Positions 14,401 through 22,114 of a stretch of DNA of 22,138 bases are shown here, piece by piece. Source of the DNA: a virus; IMG/VR virus record IMGVR_UViG_3300028548_008103, positions 1-22,138 of that record. The stretch is one strand, 5' to 3'. The first letter of the stretch is position 1, and every line of letters starts with the position of its first letter. The position numbers and the translations under genes were made by a program. The notes under the pieces were generated by a model. That model did no database searches. It was not told the origin of the DNA and saw only the letters and a list, made by a program, of their open reading frames with translations.

Positions 14401-17151
14401 TAAAGAACCAGAATTTTGTTCGCCGAATACATTCAATCCTACAGTAGCATCTTCTAAAGATAAATCAGCTTCGTTTGTTTTTCCATCTAATAAAAATCTA
14501 CCGGCAACATCATTCCTTACAACTAAACTATCTTCTAATCCAATACCTACTTCAATCCTACCACCATCATCGTCTTCTAAACTAATCTGAAAAACATTTG
14601 CATCAATAGCATCAGAAATGATTTGACCAACTTCATTTTCTAAATCAATACCTGTTTCTATTTGAGCAGAATTATTAATATTAAAACCAGAACCCGCTTC
14701 ATCAACACCTTCTAACTGAACACCATCATTATATGTGTCGGATTGTTCTAATTTTACTCTTTCTATTGGTGGAGAATCTATTACAAGTTCTTGTGTATCA
14801 GGATTGTACGAAACAACTGAACCATTATCATTAGTAAAAGTATTTCCTATTCCAAATACACCACTAACATCTTTAAGAATAAGGTGCGTATTAATAGTTG
14901 TATCTGGAGCAGTAGAATATTTAAATCCATTATCAATAACTTTGATTTCAATTATTTTACCAATATCAGTTGTATTTGAGATGAGGTTTGCACTTAAACC
15001 GTTTTCTGTAGTAATTCTTGTTGTGGGCAATGAAGTATAACCACCACCAACATCACCAAGATGAACTTTAATAAGCTCACCTTGCTCAGAAGTTGTTAAA
15101 GTTTCTGTTTCTAAAACTATACCATCTGATAAATTACCATAACTATCTGTAATTAAATCTAAATCTTCTGATATAACCCTATCGCCTAAACCATCACCAG
15201 TTGTTCCATCTTCTTGTCGTAATTGAAAACCATCATCAATAGTTTTTGTTAGTGTTTGAAACAAATCATAATCATTACTGTCATAAGTTGACTTGGCATT
15301 ATTTTGATTATCACTTGGCATCCAAAAAACTATGTCTGGAAATTCATCAAAAATATATTGATTGGATTGTACAATTGTTGTATTGGGGTTTACCAATATT
15401 GTACCACCAGTTCCACCCATATCAGATGTCGTGGTTAATTTTGCATCAGAAAAAGTAAATCCACTTGTAAGTTTTACATTTCCGAAAGTATAACCAGTTC
15501 CAGACCTATGTATTGTAGTTTCAGTTGCAATGGTAGTACCAAATGCAACAATTTTATTTTCTTTAACAACAATTCTTATAATTGCACCAGAAGATGTGCC
15601 TTGATTGTTACCATCACCAAAAATCGCTGCATAGTAAGTTCCATTTGTGTAATCAGAACCAAAATCTGTAACAAGAACAGAAACAATAGCACCACCAGTA
15701 CTAACTGAACTAATTTGTGATTTTAATTTGTTTATAAATAATGGATAATAATATGATTTGCTATCACTAAATCTTCTGTCAATACCAAATACAGCATATG
15801 GTGCATATGCAGGCGTTGCTAGGCTAGTTCCATCCAACAAAACAGAAGGTGAAACAAGTTGTTGTTTTGTTCCATCTTCTAAAAGAAAATTTTCTGATGT
15901 AGTTGTTTCTTCGCTAGACAATCTACCACCAACAACAGATACAAATGCACGAGCAGAAGAAGTATTAGTATCAACAGATGCATTGGTAAATTTAATAGCA
16001 TCACCAACTTTATATCCAGTACCACCACTTTCAACAAGAACTTCACTAATACTACCCGAAGATATTTCAGAAATTTCAGCACTAGCATTACCATTGCCAG
16101 CTCTTGAATCTAAAGTTATAATTTCGCCTTTATCATAAAGCAAACCACCATCAACAACATCAATTTTTGTTACTATTCCTTGAATAGTAAATTGCATAGC
16201 TATGTCGGATGTTTCAGATATTCCAGTAAATAGTTCCGATATTGTAAATCCAGTACCCTTTATAGTATCTTCTCTAAGAGTAAATTCAACTATATTTTCA
16301 GTACCTTGTTGAAAACTATATTCAGAAATAATTTGAGCTGTTGTTCCAGAAGATGCTCCGATAATATTTTTACCAACCATATCAGCAGGAACAGCACCGG
16401 GCTTGTCAGAAGTACAACGAATAATAATTGGCACTGCCCAATTACCATCGCTTGATCTTATCATATATTTTTCAGGATAATCGATTGTCGCTTCTTGACC
16501 TAATAATATTCTGAAGAAAAGTTTGTGTCCTTCAGATGTTCCTTTGGCTGCATACAAATCTCTAATTTGTTTAATAAGATTTCTTTTTGAAACACCACTG
16601 GTAAGAGAAAACGGTATAGATTCCATAAAAGAATCTTTGAATGCAGAAAGAAAATGATCTACAGTATTATCAGGATTTGCATATTCAAAAAGTTGTTGTA
16701 TATTTTGAACAGGGTTAGCACGATACTTAACTAGGGTACTAATTGCACCACTAGTTCCACCAGTAATTGTTTCGCCTTCTTTAAATCTTTGGTTTGCAGA
16801 AGTATAAAGAGTTTCATCATCATCTACTAATATTGTAGCAGTTGCTTTACTGATTCCACCAGTAATTGTTTCGCCTACTTGAAATTTGCCAGTGCTATCC
16901 TCAAAAACAATTTTATTTGATTCATTAGAATTGAATCTATCAGTACCATCTAATGTAATATAACTAGTTGATACTGTTTCAAGTAAAACTTGATCTACAG
17001 TACCAGTTATAGTCATTTGGGCAGATTCAAGAAATTTATAATATTGTCTTAAAAATTGAACAAAGATTGGATGGTCTGCCTGAATATAATCAGGTACTTG
17101 ACCATCAATTAATGGCGATATTTTAGTTATTAATGATGATTCTTGTCCCAT
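11461..17151 (-). CDS. Giant 1,896-residue baseplate protein in the gp7 position, with DGTD repeats
   Basis: It occupies the place of T4 gene 7 between genes 6 and 8, so a wedge-initiator or peripheral wedge role is likely; T4 gp7 is about 1,030 residues, so this is much longer. Residues 1-45 (ISPLIDGQVPDYIQ, then HPIFVQFLRQYYKFLE) form a conserved helical N-terminus seen at the start of several phage baseplate proteins. Next come 'F-x-x-G-E-x-I-T-G-G-x-S' modules (about 90-160), a 'SGGTGYKVGD' region, and a 91-residue domain (498-588) shared with gp8 in this window. From about residue 780 onward the protein is dominated by repeats of the type L-x-G-T-D-x-x-S-x-x-x-A-G-D-x-L-L-x-E, acidic and beta-strand rich. 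It starts 3 bases after the gp6 stop without a clear ribosome site, so it is probably translationally coupled. The fold of the repeats is unknown to me. Confidence 0.85.
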   Translation of the reverse strand: MGQESSLITKISPLIDGQVPDYIQADHPIFVQFLRQYYKFLESAQMTITGTVDQVLLETVSTSYITLDGTDRFNSNESNKIVFEDSTGKFQVGETITGGISKATATILVDDDETLYTSANQRFKEGETITGGTSGAISTLVKYRANPVQNIQQLFEYANPDNTVDHFLSAFKDSFMESIPFSLTSGVSKRNLIKQIRDLYAAKGTSEGHKLFFRILLGQEATIDYPEKYMIRSSDGNWAVPIIIRCTSDKPGAVPADMVGKNIIGASSGTTAQIISEYSFQQGTENIVEFTLREDTIKGTGFTISELFTGISETSDIAMQFTIQGIVTKIDVVDGGLLYDKGEIITLDSRAGNGNASAEISEISSGSISEVLVESGGTGYKVGDAIKFTNASVDTNTSSARAFVSVVGGRLSSEETTTSENFLLEDGTKQQLVSPSVLLDGTSLATPAYAPYAVFGIDRRFSDSKSYYYPLFINKLKSQISSVSTGGAIVSVLVTDFGSDYTNGTYYAAIFGDGNNQGTSSGAIIRIVVKENKIVAFGTTIATETTIHRSGTGYTFGNVKLTSGFTFSDAKLTTTSDMGGTGGTILVNPNTTIVQSNQYIFDEFPDIVFWMPSDNQNNAKSTYDSNDYDLFQTLTKTIDDGFQLRQEDGTTGDGLGDRVISEDLDLITDSYGNLSDGIVLETETLTTSEQGELIKVHLGDVGGGYTSLPTTRITTENGLSANLISNTTDIGKIIEIKVIDNGFKYSTAPDTTINTHLILKDVSGVFGIGNTFTNDNGSVVSYNPDTQELVIDSPPIERVKLEQSDTYNDGVQLEGVDEAGSGFNINNSAQIETGIDLENEVGQIISDAIDANVFQISLEDDDGGRIEVGIGLEDSLVVRNDVAGRFLLDGKTNEADLSLEDATVGLNVFGEQNSGSLISQSNDTFVTDKVIINNSDAVILENSPNSGSFNYLFNEGSGNEIIFNGTDSDSNDAGDSFIIRTFNLDVEKDNIISEEESQKFITHAGGELLLEIEPGNKFIFPDYGQSIKHVNTPNPRLVGESLETIITEDSPDVTTVSTGKILYDQVIFDGDQSDGFGFIVQEDGDKILNEIGNNILLDGTDFLSANINSQLIMENEILGDELALDGTDSTGADAGDEVILEPGANVFNIVGDTITDSGGATATVLTQGTGTTNVTFGTTATRVGKYLNIDSTLSEDIIRIQDSRFYQQFSYEVKVDAAISEYMNELKSSIHPAGFAPFGKIAIATQISAAIGISGVGIGDELASLIRLVFNVQNNLGMRQNTLSPDGESSLFDGLLIENGVAIGDKLLEETDGDNLQFESGLDISIENSGNAGDGSVNLEEGSGGGRLLVETALGENSIHNRTVSKVTKLSVKPQLVSAKRSYGAPLLSNTLPGSIFFDRPGIQLEIGNRDKSPIIMEDNLVMDGIDIGDRIVYEDYWDNSTDSSVKINEISSISISDLVGLNTVGFTEPAGTLNTNDGGIIFEESSSFDELTLEDFILFDLGADEVRNEVIISENGNQILLENTGRGRFRDNEVSRITVESGSENNAFTTGSDVNIIKLETETDSNGYLLGENIGVGDNSVNIVIESGLRENNKIITEGSLIEFEGDTNQGEIPEENYNNRNIVPFTREARIHTELAVNRISLQDDREINILIGQESGTGTGNIIFNGTSAVLDIGENILLDGTDPGKSNDGDKVLINGSVDAVGLENNSLIGLETGTGRLLLVGTDGGSTNAGESLISEHGYLGTGTGIGTGRLALVGTDGSSTNAGEALITESGVIDVGDDIILNSTGGRDDGDRIQFSNTNYNLIPGNEGGFVLLNGTDGSSTNAGDELLLELGTLEFLQQNTLNVSLGVASEDGGLVLPISEISLVGAAQATTFDSNLATYDSTIITFDAV
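11640..14280 (-). repeat. Field of DGTD-type protein repeats
   Basis: At least eight copies of a short motif, roughly [LIF]-x-G-T-D-x-x-S-x-x-[AD]-G-[DE]-x-[LIV]-[LIV], are scattered here (for example LLNGTDGSSTNAGDELLLE near 11640-11700 and IIFNGTDSDSNDAGDSFII near 14230-14280). An earlier relative (LDGTDRFNSN) lies near 16935. Two copies, at 11842-11905 and 11944-12007, repeat almost exactly at DNA level with a period of 102 bp (34 codons). The low-divergence pair points to recent tandem duplication. Confidence 0.8.
15388..15660 (-). repeat. Domain shared with gp8 (copy in gp7-position protein)
   Basis: Residues 498-588 (starting GSDYTNGTYYAAIFGDG) align without gaps to residues 205-295 of gp8 (9814-10086). 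By eye about 54 of 91 residues are identical, including NQGTSSGA/SQGTSSGA, GYTFG and SGFTFSD. The DNA is also visibly similar. Confidence 0.85.
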
Positions 17152-17154
17152 CTT

Positions 17155-19065
17155 TTAGTAACCCGATCCTGATGGACTTACAGAAGCAGATGGCGCACTA
17201 TAAGTCGTTCCACCACTTTCACTACCCACAGCAATACTATCAATCTCGCCAGTTACGGTAGTGTTAATTAAATCAAGTTCTAAAATTTGATTTCTTAATG
17301 CTACAATATCTCTAGAATTAGGAACAACAATTACTCTTACAAGAGTAGAAGATTCACCATCAAAATTCGATATAGCTGTTACATTAATTTGGTCAATTTT
17401 TATTTGACCAGTGGCATAATTTATCGTGCCTATAATTGGGTTTGTATAAACTCTGTCTCCACCAGTAGAAATATAATATAATCTTATGTTTCCATTACCG
17501 TCATCGTCAAGGAAATATTCCTCGGTTGCTCCACTAATATTAAAACCAGAAGATGACAAAACACCACCGAGTGCTTCATTATGACCACTATGAGGATTAA
17601 ACAAAGCATTATTAAAAAATAGATTATAACTTGTAATTGAATTCAAAGTAGGACTAAAATATTTTACCAATCTTGGAACAACAGAACTAGCAGTTATAGA
17701 ATTATCTGTATTATCAATAGACCTCAACAGAAAAGAATTTCTCAATACTGCATTAAATTTTGTAAGTTCTGTTGTATTATAGGAAGTAAGTGTCGATGTA
17801 ATTTCAGTAACCAAAGTATCTTTTGTTTTAGTTGTCAAATTAGAATCGAACTTAAAATTAACTGTGAGAAAAATATAGGTATAATCTGGATCAACAATAA
17901 CAGGAGTAATTGACGCAACTTTGAAAGGTTCTAAAGCATCAATCAATGAAACCTTTTCTTGCAAACTTAATTTAGTTCCCTGAGTATTAATTACAGAGAT
18001 AAATACTTTGCCATATTCTGGTGTGCTTACAACACCCAAAACAGGATCGAAAGAACCATTTTCTCCACCAAATACTTGAACATTGTCTGCATTAGGATGT
18101 AATTTTTTCACATAAACTTTATAATCATTTGTGGTAACACAACGACCCTGTGCAGCATAATCAAGAGGAGCAGATAATTTTATTGATTGAATACTTTCTG
18201 CGAATGAACCGCCGTTTGCAGCTTCAATAGTGGTTGTGTCAATATTAGTAACAGTATTGATTGCACCTGAGGCAGTAAATGAAAATGCACCGTTTGCTTC
18301 ACCAATATTTGTAACAACATAGTTAAGAATAACTATGTTGCCATCTGACAGCGCTTTACTTACAACACCATCACCAAAATAAACTTCGAAAAGTCCATCT
18401 TCTGATTCTTGCAAATAATATACAGCACTAGTTCCTGTCAGCTGTGTTATGTCAGTTGCTTTAGTATAAGCCACGGTAGTGCTATCAGTTGAAGAGTTTT
18501 GTACTTTGACTATTAATGTTGAAGTATCTGCCACATTACTTGTTAATATAAATCTTTGATCAACATTTGTGCTATCAACTGTATATCTTGTATTGACATA
18601 TGTTCCTTCATAAATTGGCACATCAGCAAATAAAAGACCAGAACCTGTTTGAGAAGCAGTAAAATCAGACACAGTTACAAATTGATAATTCACATTATCA
18701 ATTCTGCTAGTAAATACTTGACCTGAATTCATAGTTGCTGTTGGTAAAGAAATATCATTCAGAAAAACATTGATTTTTGCTTTTGGTGCTCTAACTGATC
18801 TAACTTCATAACCCAATGTTTTTGCATGAGACACAACACTAGACCGCAATGCAGCACTGTCAAGAAACATTTCATTTGCAATCATATTTGCATGAAAACT
18901 TAGATAATGGGTGTTATAGGATAGAACATCTAACAATGCACTCATGCCAGAACCTTCAAAATCATAATCAAGAAATTGATCTTGATTTTTTAGAAATGTT
19001 TTAAGATTTCCTTTAATCAAATCAAAATCAAGTTCTGAAATATCTAATTTTTGATTGTTTGCCAT
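17155..19065 (-). CDS. gp6: Baseplate wedge subunit gp6
   Basis: gp6 forms the continuous inner ring that links the six wedges around the hub. The N-terminus (ISELDFDLIKGNLKTFLKN, then DYDFEGSGMSALLDVLSYNTHY around residues 35-55, and MIANEMFLDSAALRSSVVSHAKTLGYEVRS) is a strong family signature shared with baseplate J-type proteins. The length of 636 residues is close to T4 gp6 (660). The middle part has a YFGDGVVSKAL segment typical of the family. The C-terminus ends in a Ser/Gly/Pro-rich tail (SASVSPSGSGY). The start overlaps the gp25 stop by one base, and a GGAGG lies about 15 bases upstream. The next gene begins 3 bases after its TAA. Confidence 0.95.
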   Translation of the reverse strand: MANNQKLDISELDFDLIKGNLKTFLKNQDQFLDYDFEGSGMSALLDVLSYNTHYLSFHANMIANEMFLDSAALRSSVVSHAKTLGYEVRSVRAPKAKINVFLNDISLPTATMNSGQVFTSRIDNVNYQFVTVSDFTASQTGSGLLFADVPIYEGTYVNTRYTVDSTNVDQRFILTSNVADTSTLIVKVQNSSTDSTTVAYTKATDITQLTGTSAVYYLQESEDGLFEVYFGDGVVSKALSDGNIVILNYVVTNIGEANGAFSFTASGAINTVTNIDTTTIEAANGGSFAESIQSIKLSAPLDYAAQGRCVTTNDYKVYVKKLHPNADNVQVFGGENGSFDPVLGVVSTPEYGKVFISVINTQGTKLSLQEKVSLIDALEPFKVASITPVIVDPDYTYIFLTVNFKFDSNLTTKTKDTLVTEITSTLTSYNTTELTKFNAVLRNSFLLRSIDNTDNSITASSVVPRLVKYFSPTLNSITSYNLFFNNALFNPHSGHNEALGGVLSSSGFNISGATEEYFLDDDGNGNIRLYYISTGGDRVYTNPIIGTINYATGQIKIDQINVTAISNFDGESSTLVRVIVVPNSRDIVALRNQILELDLINTTVTGEIDSIAVGSESGGTTYSAPSASVSPSGSGY

Positions 19066-19532
19066 TATCTCAACGCCTCCAAAAGTACGTCTAGTTGAAT
19101 TATTTCCCCTGGCGCATTTACCACCTCAAATTCTATTGTTATATCATAAGCATTAGAATCCATATTATCAATAACATCAATATTAATCAATGAAGCTCTA
19201 GGTTCATAGTTAGTTATAACATCTTCAATAGATTGTGCTAATGCAATCGCCGTCAATGGACCAACAATTTCAAACAACAAACCTCTAACACCAGAACCTA
19301 TTTCTGGATGAAAAGGTTTTTCATAAAAATCAGTTAAAACTAAATTTCGAACTGATCTTTTAATTGCTGTAATATTTGTAAGAACATTTACATCATTGTC
19401 CTTAGATTTACGAGTAAAGAACAAATCAAGATCTCTATACTGCCTAACATTTAGAGTAGAATTGTTTTGTCTTTCTGCATCTCTAAGTGCTGTCAGTTCT
19501 TTAAAACTACCCGTTCTTTCTACTATGGCCAC
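19065..19532 (-). CDS. gp25: Baseplate wedge subunit gp25 (lysozyme-like fold)
   Basis: gp25 sits in the inner baseplate wedge and binds gp6; it nucleates sheath polymerisation in T4-like phages and is conserved in contractile injection systems. The sequence carries the family core: a dibasic N-terminal segment, KRSVRNLVLTDFYEKPFHP around residues 59-77, then GSGVRGLLFE and NYEPRASLINIDV. At 155 residues it is slightly longer than T4 gp25 (132). The start is a GTG (19532-19530), chosen because a clear GGAG site lies 6 bases upstream and a late promoter lies before that. The stop codon overlaps the gp6 start by one base (TAATG), implying coupled translation. The family has a lysozyme-like fold, but I see no evidence for enzymatic activity. 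Confidence 0.95.
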   Translation of the reverse strand: MAIVERTGSFKELTALRDAERQNNSTLNVRQYRDLDLFFTRKSKDNDVNVLTNITAIKRSVRNLVLTDFYEKPFHPEIGSGVRGLLFEIVGPLTAIALAQSIEDVITNYEPRASLINIDVIDNMDSNAYDITIEFEVVNAPGEIIQLDVLLEALR

Positions 19533-19554
19533 TGAACACTCCGTTATTTTTAAT

Positions 19555-19562
19555 TATTTATA
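19555..19562 (-). promoter_or_regulatory. T4-type late promoter for gp25
   Basis: The minus strand reads TATAAATA, the exact T4 late -10 consensus recognised by the gp55 sigma factor with gp45/gp33. It sits in the largest gap between baseplate genes, 22 bases before the gp25 start codon. The same spacing occurs before the gene starting at 11426. It should drive gp25, gp6 and genes beyond. Confidence 0.75.
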
Positions 19563-19600
19563 AGGAATCATTCACTATAATTTTATAAAGAAAAATCATA

Positions 19601-20584
19601 TTAATTCAAATTAATTCTATTTGTTGATGTTGGAGAACCACCACCAGAATCAAGATCAAGTATAGTTCCTGCAACAATGTTGGTTTGTCCAACAGAACGA
19701 ATGTCAACTACACCAGCGGCCTTTAATGAAATAATTCCTGCTGCACTATCATTGGCACTAATGGATACATTTTTAATAGCGAACAACAAAACATTACCTG
19801 TGGTTGATATGAGAGAAATATCTTCTACAACGCCAAGTGAATCATTACCGTTGATTAATGTTGTTCTATTCTTTTCTATTGTTGCATCATAATTTCCAGT
19901 AATGCGAGATTTGTAATCTTCATTAATTTGTTCAGAATAATTTCCTCTGATTTCTACTTTATGATTACCACCAATACCTGCACCTATCTTTGTAAATTTA
20001 TTTCCGTGAACTTTTTCATGATAATCACCTTCAACTTCTAAAACATAATCGCCTTTGACTAATTGCCGCACATTACCATTAACAGTTATGACTAACCCAT
20101 CTTCTCTATCACCTCTTCCCGCAGCATTAATGAATATTGATTTTTTACCAGCAATAACTTCATATCCATCGCCAACAACCATAACGGATTTGTCACCATT
20201 TGGTAAATATTCTTCGTATGTTCCTGTTTTATGTTGTTTTAATAATCTTTCGCCACCTAAAGTATCATCGATAACATCTATATGCCCGCTTTCGCTTCTT
20301 TGAATTTTTACATATGGATACTGTGCGCTGAGATAAACAGGATCGCTTGGATCAACTCCAGCATATCTTGGTATTGTTTCAGTTCCACGAGGTTCTGGTT
20401 TACCTGTTTCGCCCAACGAAATTAAATGAGTCTTACTTGCTGTTGGAAATTCACGATCTCCTTGCAATGCACGAGCAAGTTTGGTAGCTTGAGTATCTTC
20501 TTGGTTTCTACCACCTTCTGTGCCTGGTGGTATACCAAAATGTTTAGGATTTGGTCCACTTCCGTATATAGTTTTATCATTCAT
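19601..20584 (-). CDS. gp5: gp5-like baseplate central spike, lysozyme domain absent
   Basis: This is the membrane-piercing needle below the baseplate hub. Residues about 85-160 (YPYVKIQRSESGHIDVIDD, then LLKQHKTGTYEEYLPNGDK and VVGDGYEVIAGKKSIFINAAG) match the start of the T4 gp5 / VgrG-type C-terminal part. Residues about 165-305 hold the short V-x-G-x-type repeats (VNGNV, VKGDY, VEGDY, IRGNY, ITGNY) that build a trimeric triple-stranded beta-helix. T4 gp5 is 575 residues with an OB fold and a lysozyme domain; this one is 327 residues, and its first 80 residues are a polar proline/glycine-rich segment with no visible lysozyme. Peptidoglycan hydrolysis, if used, must come from another protein. 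The ATG is preceded by AAAGGAAAA at good spacing. gp25 follows after a 68-base gap that holds a late promoter. Confidence 0.9.
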   Translation of the reverse strand: MNDKTIYGSGPNPKHFGIPPGTEGGRNQEDTQATKLARALQGDREFPTASKTHLISLGETGKPEPRGTETIPRYAGVDPSDPVYLSAQYPYVKIQRSESGHIDVIDDTLGGERLLKQHKTGTYEEYLPNGDKSVMVVGDGYEVIAGKKSIFINAAGRGDREDGLVITVNGNVRQLVKGDYVLEVEGDYHEKVHGNKFTKIGAGIGGNHKVEIRGNYSEQINEDYKSRITGNYDATIEKNRTTLINGNDSLGVVEDISLISTTGNVLLFAIKNVSISANDSAAGIISLKAAGVVDIRSVGQTNIVAGTILDLDSGGGSPTSTNRINLN

Positions 20585-20596
20585 TATAATTTTCCT

Positions 20597-22114
20597 TTAA
20601 TATCCATCAACATTATAATTAAATATTGTTTGTGATGAACTTATATCAGAAAGTCCTTGATCTAATGTTGGATTAATTTTTTTAGAGAGATCATCTAAAA
20701 TTTGAGTAATCTTTGCAAAATCATCAACGGCAGGAACATTTAAAGGAGATTTTTTATCAAGTTCAAATAATTCTACTGGTATTTCTGATAATGAATTTTC
20801 TGCTTGTTTAAATAAATCTGAAAGATCTCCTTCACCAGCTAATTTTCCAGAAAGCACACCAAGCCCAAGATCAGCATTTTCTAATTCTTTTACTAAATTA
20901 CCCATCAATCCTTTTATATCTGTTGGTTTGTCTACTAAATTTTCTAAAACAGGAATATTCTTTTTTATATCTGGCAACACTAGTTCAGATTTTTTTAGAG
21001 TATCGTTCCAAATAATCTTTCCCTTATCGTTTCCATTTCCAATAGGAAAAGATGTTAGGTTGTTACGTAATTTGCTTGATAATCTAACTATTTCTGGATT
21101 TAAATTTAATTCGGCAGGTTCTTCTTGAACAGAATCTACAGCAGATTGAATTGCCTTTTTTGCTTTTTCAATAACATCACCACCAAGTGCAGGCATTTCA
21201 AGATTTGGAACAATTTTAGATATCATATCGGGCAAATCTGTTCCTGCACTACCAATTTGATCAGATAATAAATTTTTAACTGATTCTATCTGCCCCAATT
21301 GTGCACTCAGCTGAGATTTTAAACCTTTTAACGATTCTTTACTTACTGAAGGAAGATTTTTTTCAACTAAATCTGGCATATTGTAAATAAATTCTTTTCG
21401 AGAACCAGATCCATAATGTTCAATATCTTCTTCATCAAATAATTCTGGAAGTTGTAAAACTTCAACTAATTCAGGATCAATTATTGCTCCCAAATTTCCC
21501 AAAGTTTTAATTTTTAATTTCATACTGTCAACTATTGTATCTAATTCTCCTAATTGACTTAAAACAAGAGGATTTGCTGCATCTTTTAAATTATTAATTA
21601 TTCCATCTAAATCAATACCTTTGCCTGATAATGTATCACCAAATTTATCTTTAATATTTGCAAACGAACTGATAAATTTTGTAGAACCAACATCAAAAGA
21701 AAGCAAACTCCCCAATTCATCTTGTAAATTTAGATTGGGTAAAGATGGAATTTTTGGAATTACACTGCGAAGTTCACCAACCACATTTTCCATTTTACCC
21801 TTTAAATCTGATGTAATTGATGCATCAGCTGTTAAATTTCCTAATGTATTAGTGATTGATTCTTGAAGCTTGTCTTTTACATTTTCAATTTTACCTGAAA
21901 ATTGTTTAGCAACACCAGGCAGTTCTGGTAATCCCGGTGATTCCGGTAAACCTGACAAACCTTTTGTTGCTAATTTTATACCTTTTACAATTTCTGCTGA
22001 GTTGTCAGGAATGAGTGGCAAATCAATACTCGAAATTCCTACAGGATAATTTCCAAAATCATCAAGAGCAAGATTGCTTAGTTTTGATATTACTCGGCCA
22101 GCTGGTTTTGACAT
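20597..22114 (-). CDS. Unrecognised 505-residue helical protein upstream of the tail spike
   Basis: I do not recognise this family. The protein opens with a proline/leucine-rich stretch (about residues 50-70, LPESPGLPELPG) and is otherwise rich in leucine, aspartate, lysine and serine with amphipathic, helix-like spacing. It shows no signal peptide, membrane segment or catalytic motif. The end (SSQTIFNYNVDGY) is aromatic and polar. The ATG has only a weak GAGT-type ribosome site about 9 bases upstream. Twelve bases separate its TAA from the spike gene, so the two are probably co-translated. The position directly before a gp5-like spike suggests a hub or tail-tip component, a scaffold for spike assembly, or a measure-like protein; that is inference from context only. 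The coding call is firm: the frame is long, composition matches the neighbours, and the strand is shared. Confidence 0.85.
   Translation of the reverse strand: MSKPAGRVISKLSNLALDDFGNYPVGISSIDLPLIPDNSAEIVKGIKLATKGLSGLPESPGLPELPGVAKQFSGKIENVKDKLQESITNTLGNLTADASITSDLKGKMENVVGELRSVIPKIPSLPNLNLQDELGSLLSFDVGSTKFISSFANIKDKFGDTLSGKGIDLDGIINNLKDAANPLVLSQLGELDTIVDSMKLKIKTLGNLGAIIDPELVEVLQLPELFDEEDIEHYGSGSRKEFIYNMPDLVEKNLPSVSKESLKGLKSQLSAQLGQIESVKNLLSDQIGSAGTDLPDMISKIVPNLEMPALGGDVIEKAKKAIQSAVDSVQEEPAELNLNPEIVRLSSKLRNNLTSFPIGNGNDKGKIIWNDTLKKSELVLPDIKKNIPVLENLVDKPTDIKGLMGNLVKELENADLGLGVLSGKLAGEGDLSDLFKQAENSLSEIPVELFELDKKSPLNVPAVDDFAKITQILDDLSKKINPTLDQGLSDISSSQTIFNYNVDGY

Noticed and set aside
15733-15740. 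Plus-strand TATAAATA inside the giant gene
   Set aside because: It points against all genes, lies inside coding sequence and leads to no plausible plus-strand gene; expected by chance in AT-rich DNA.
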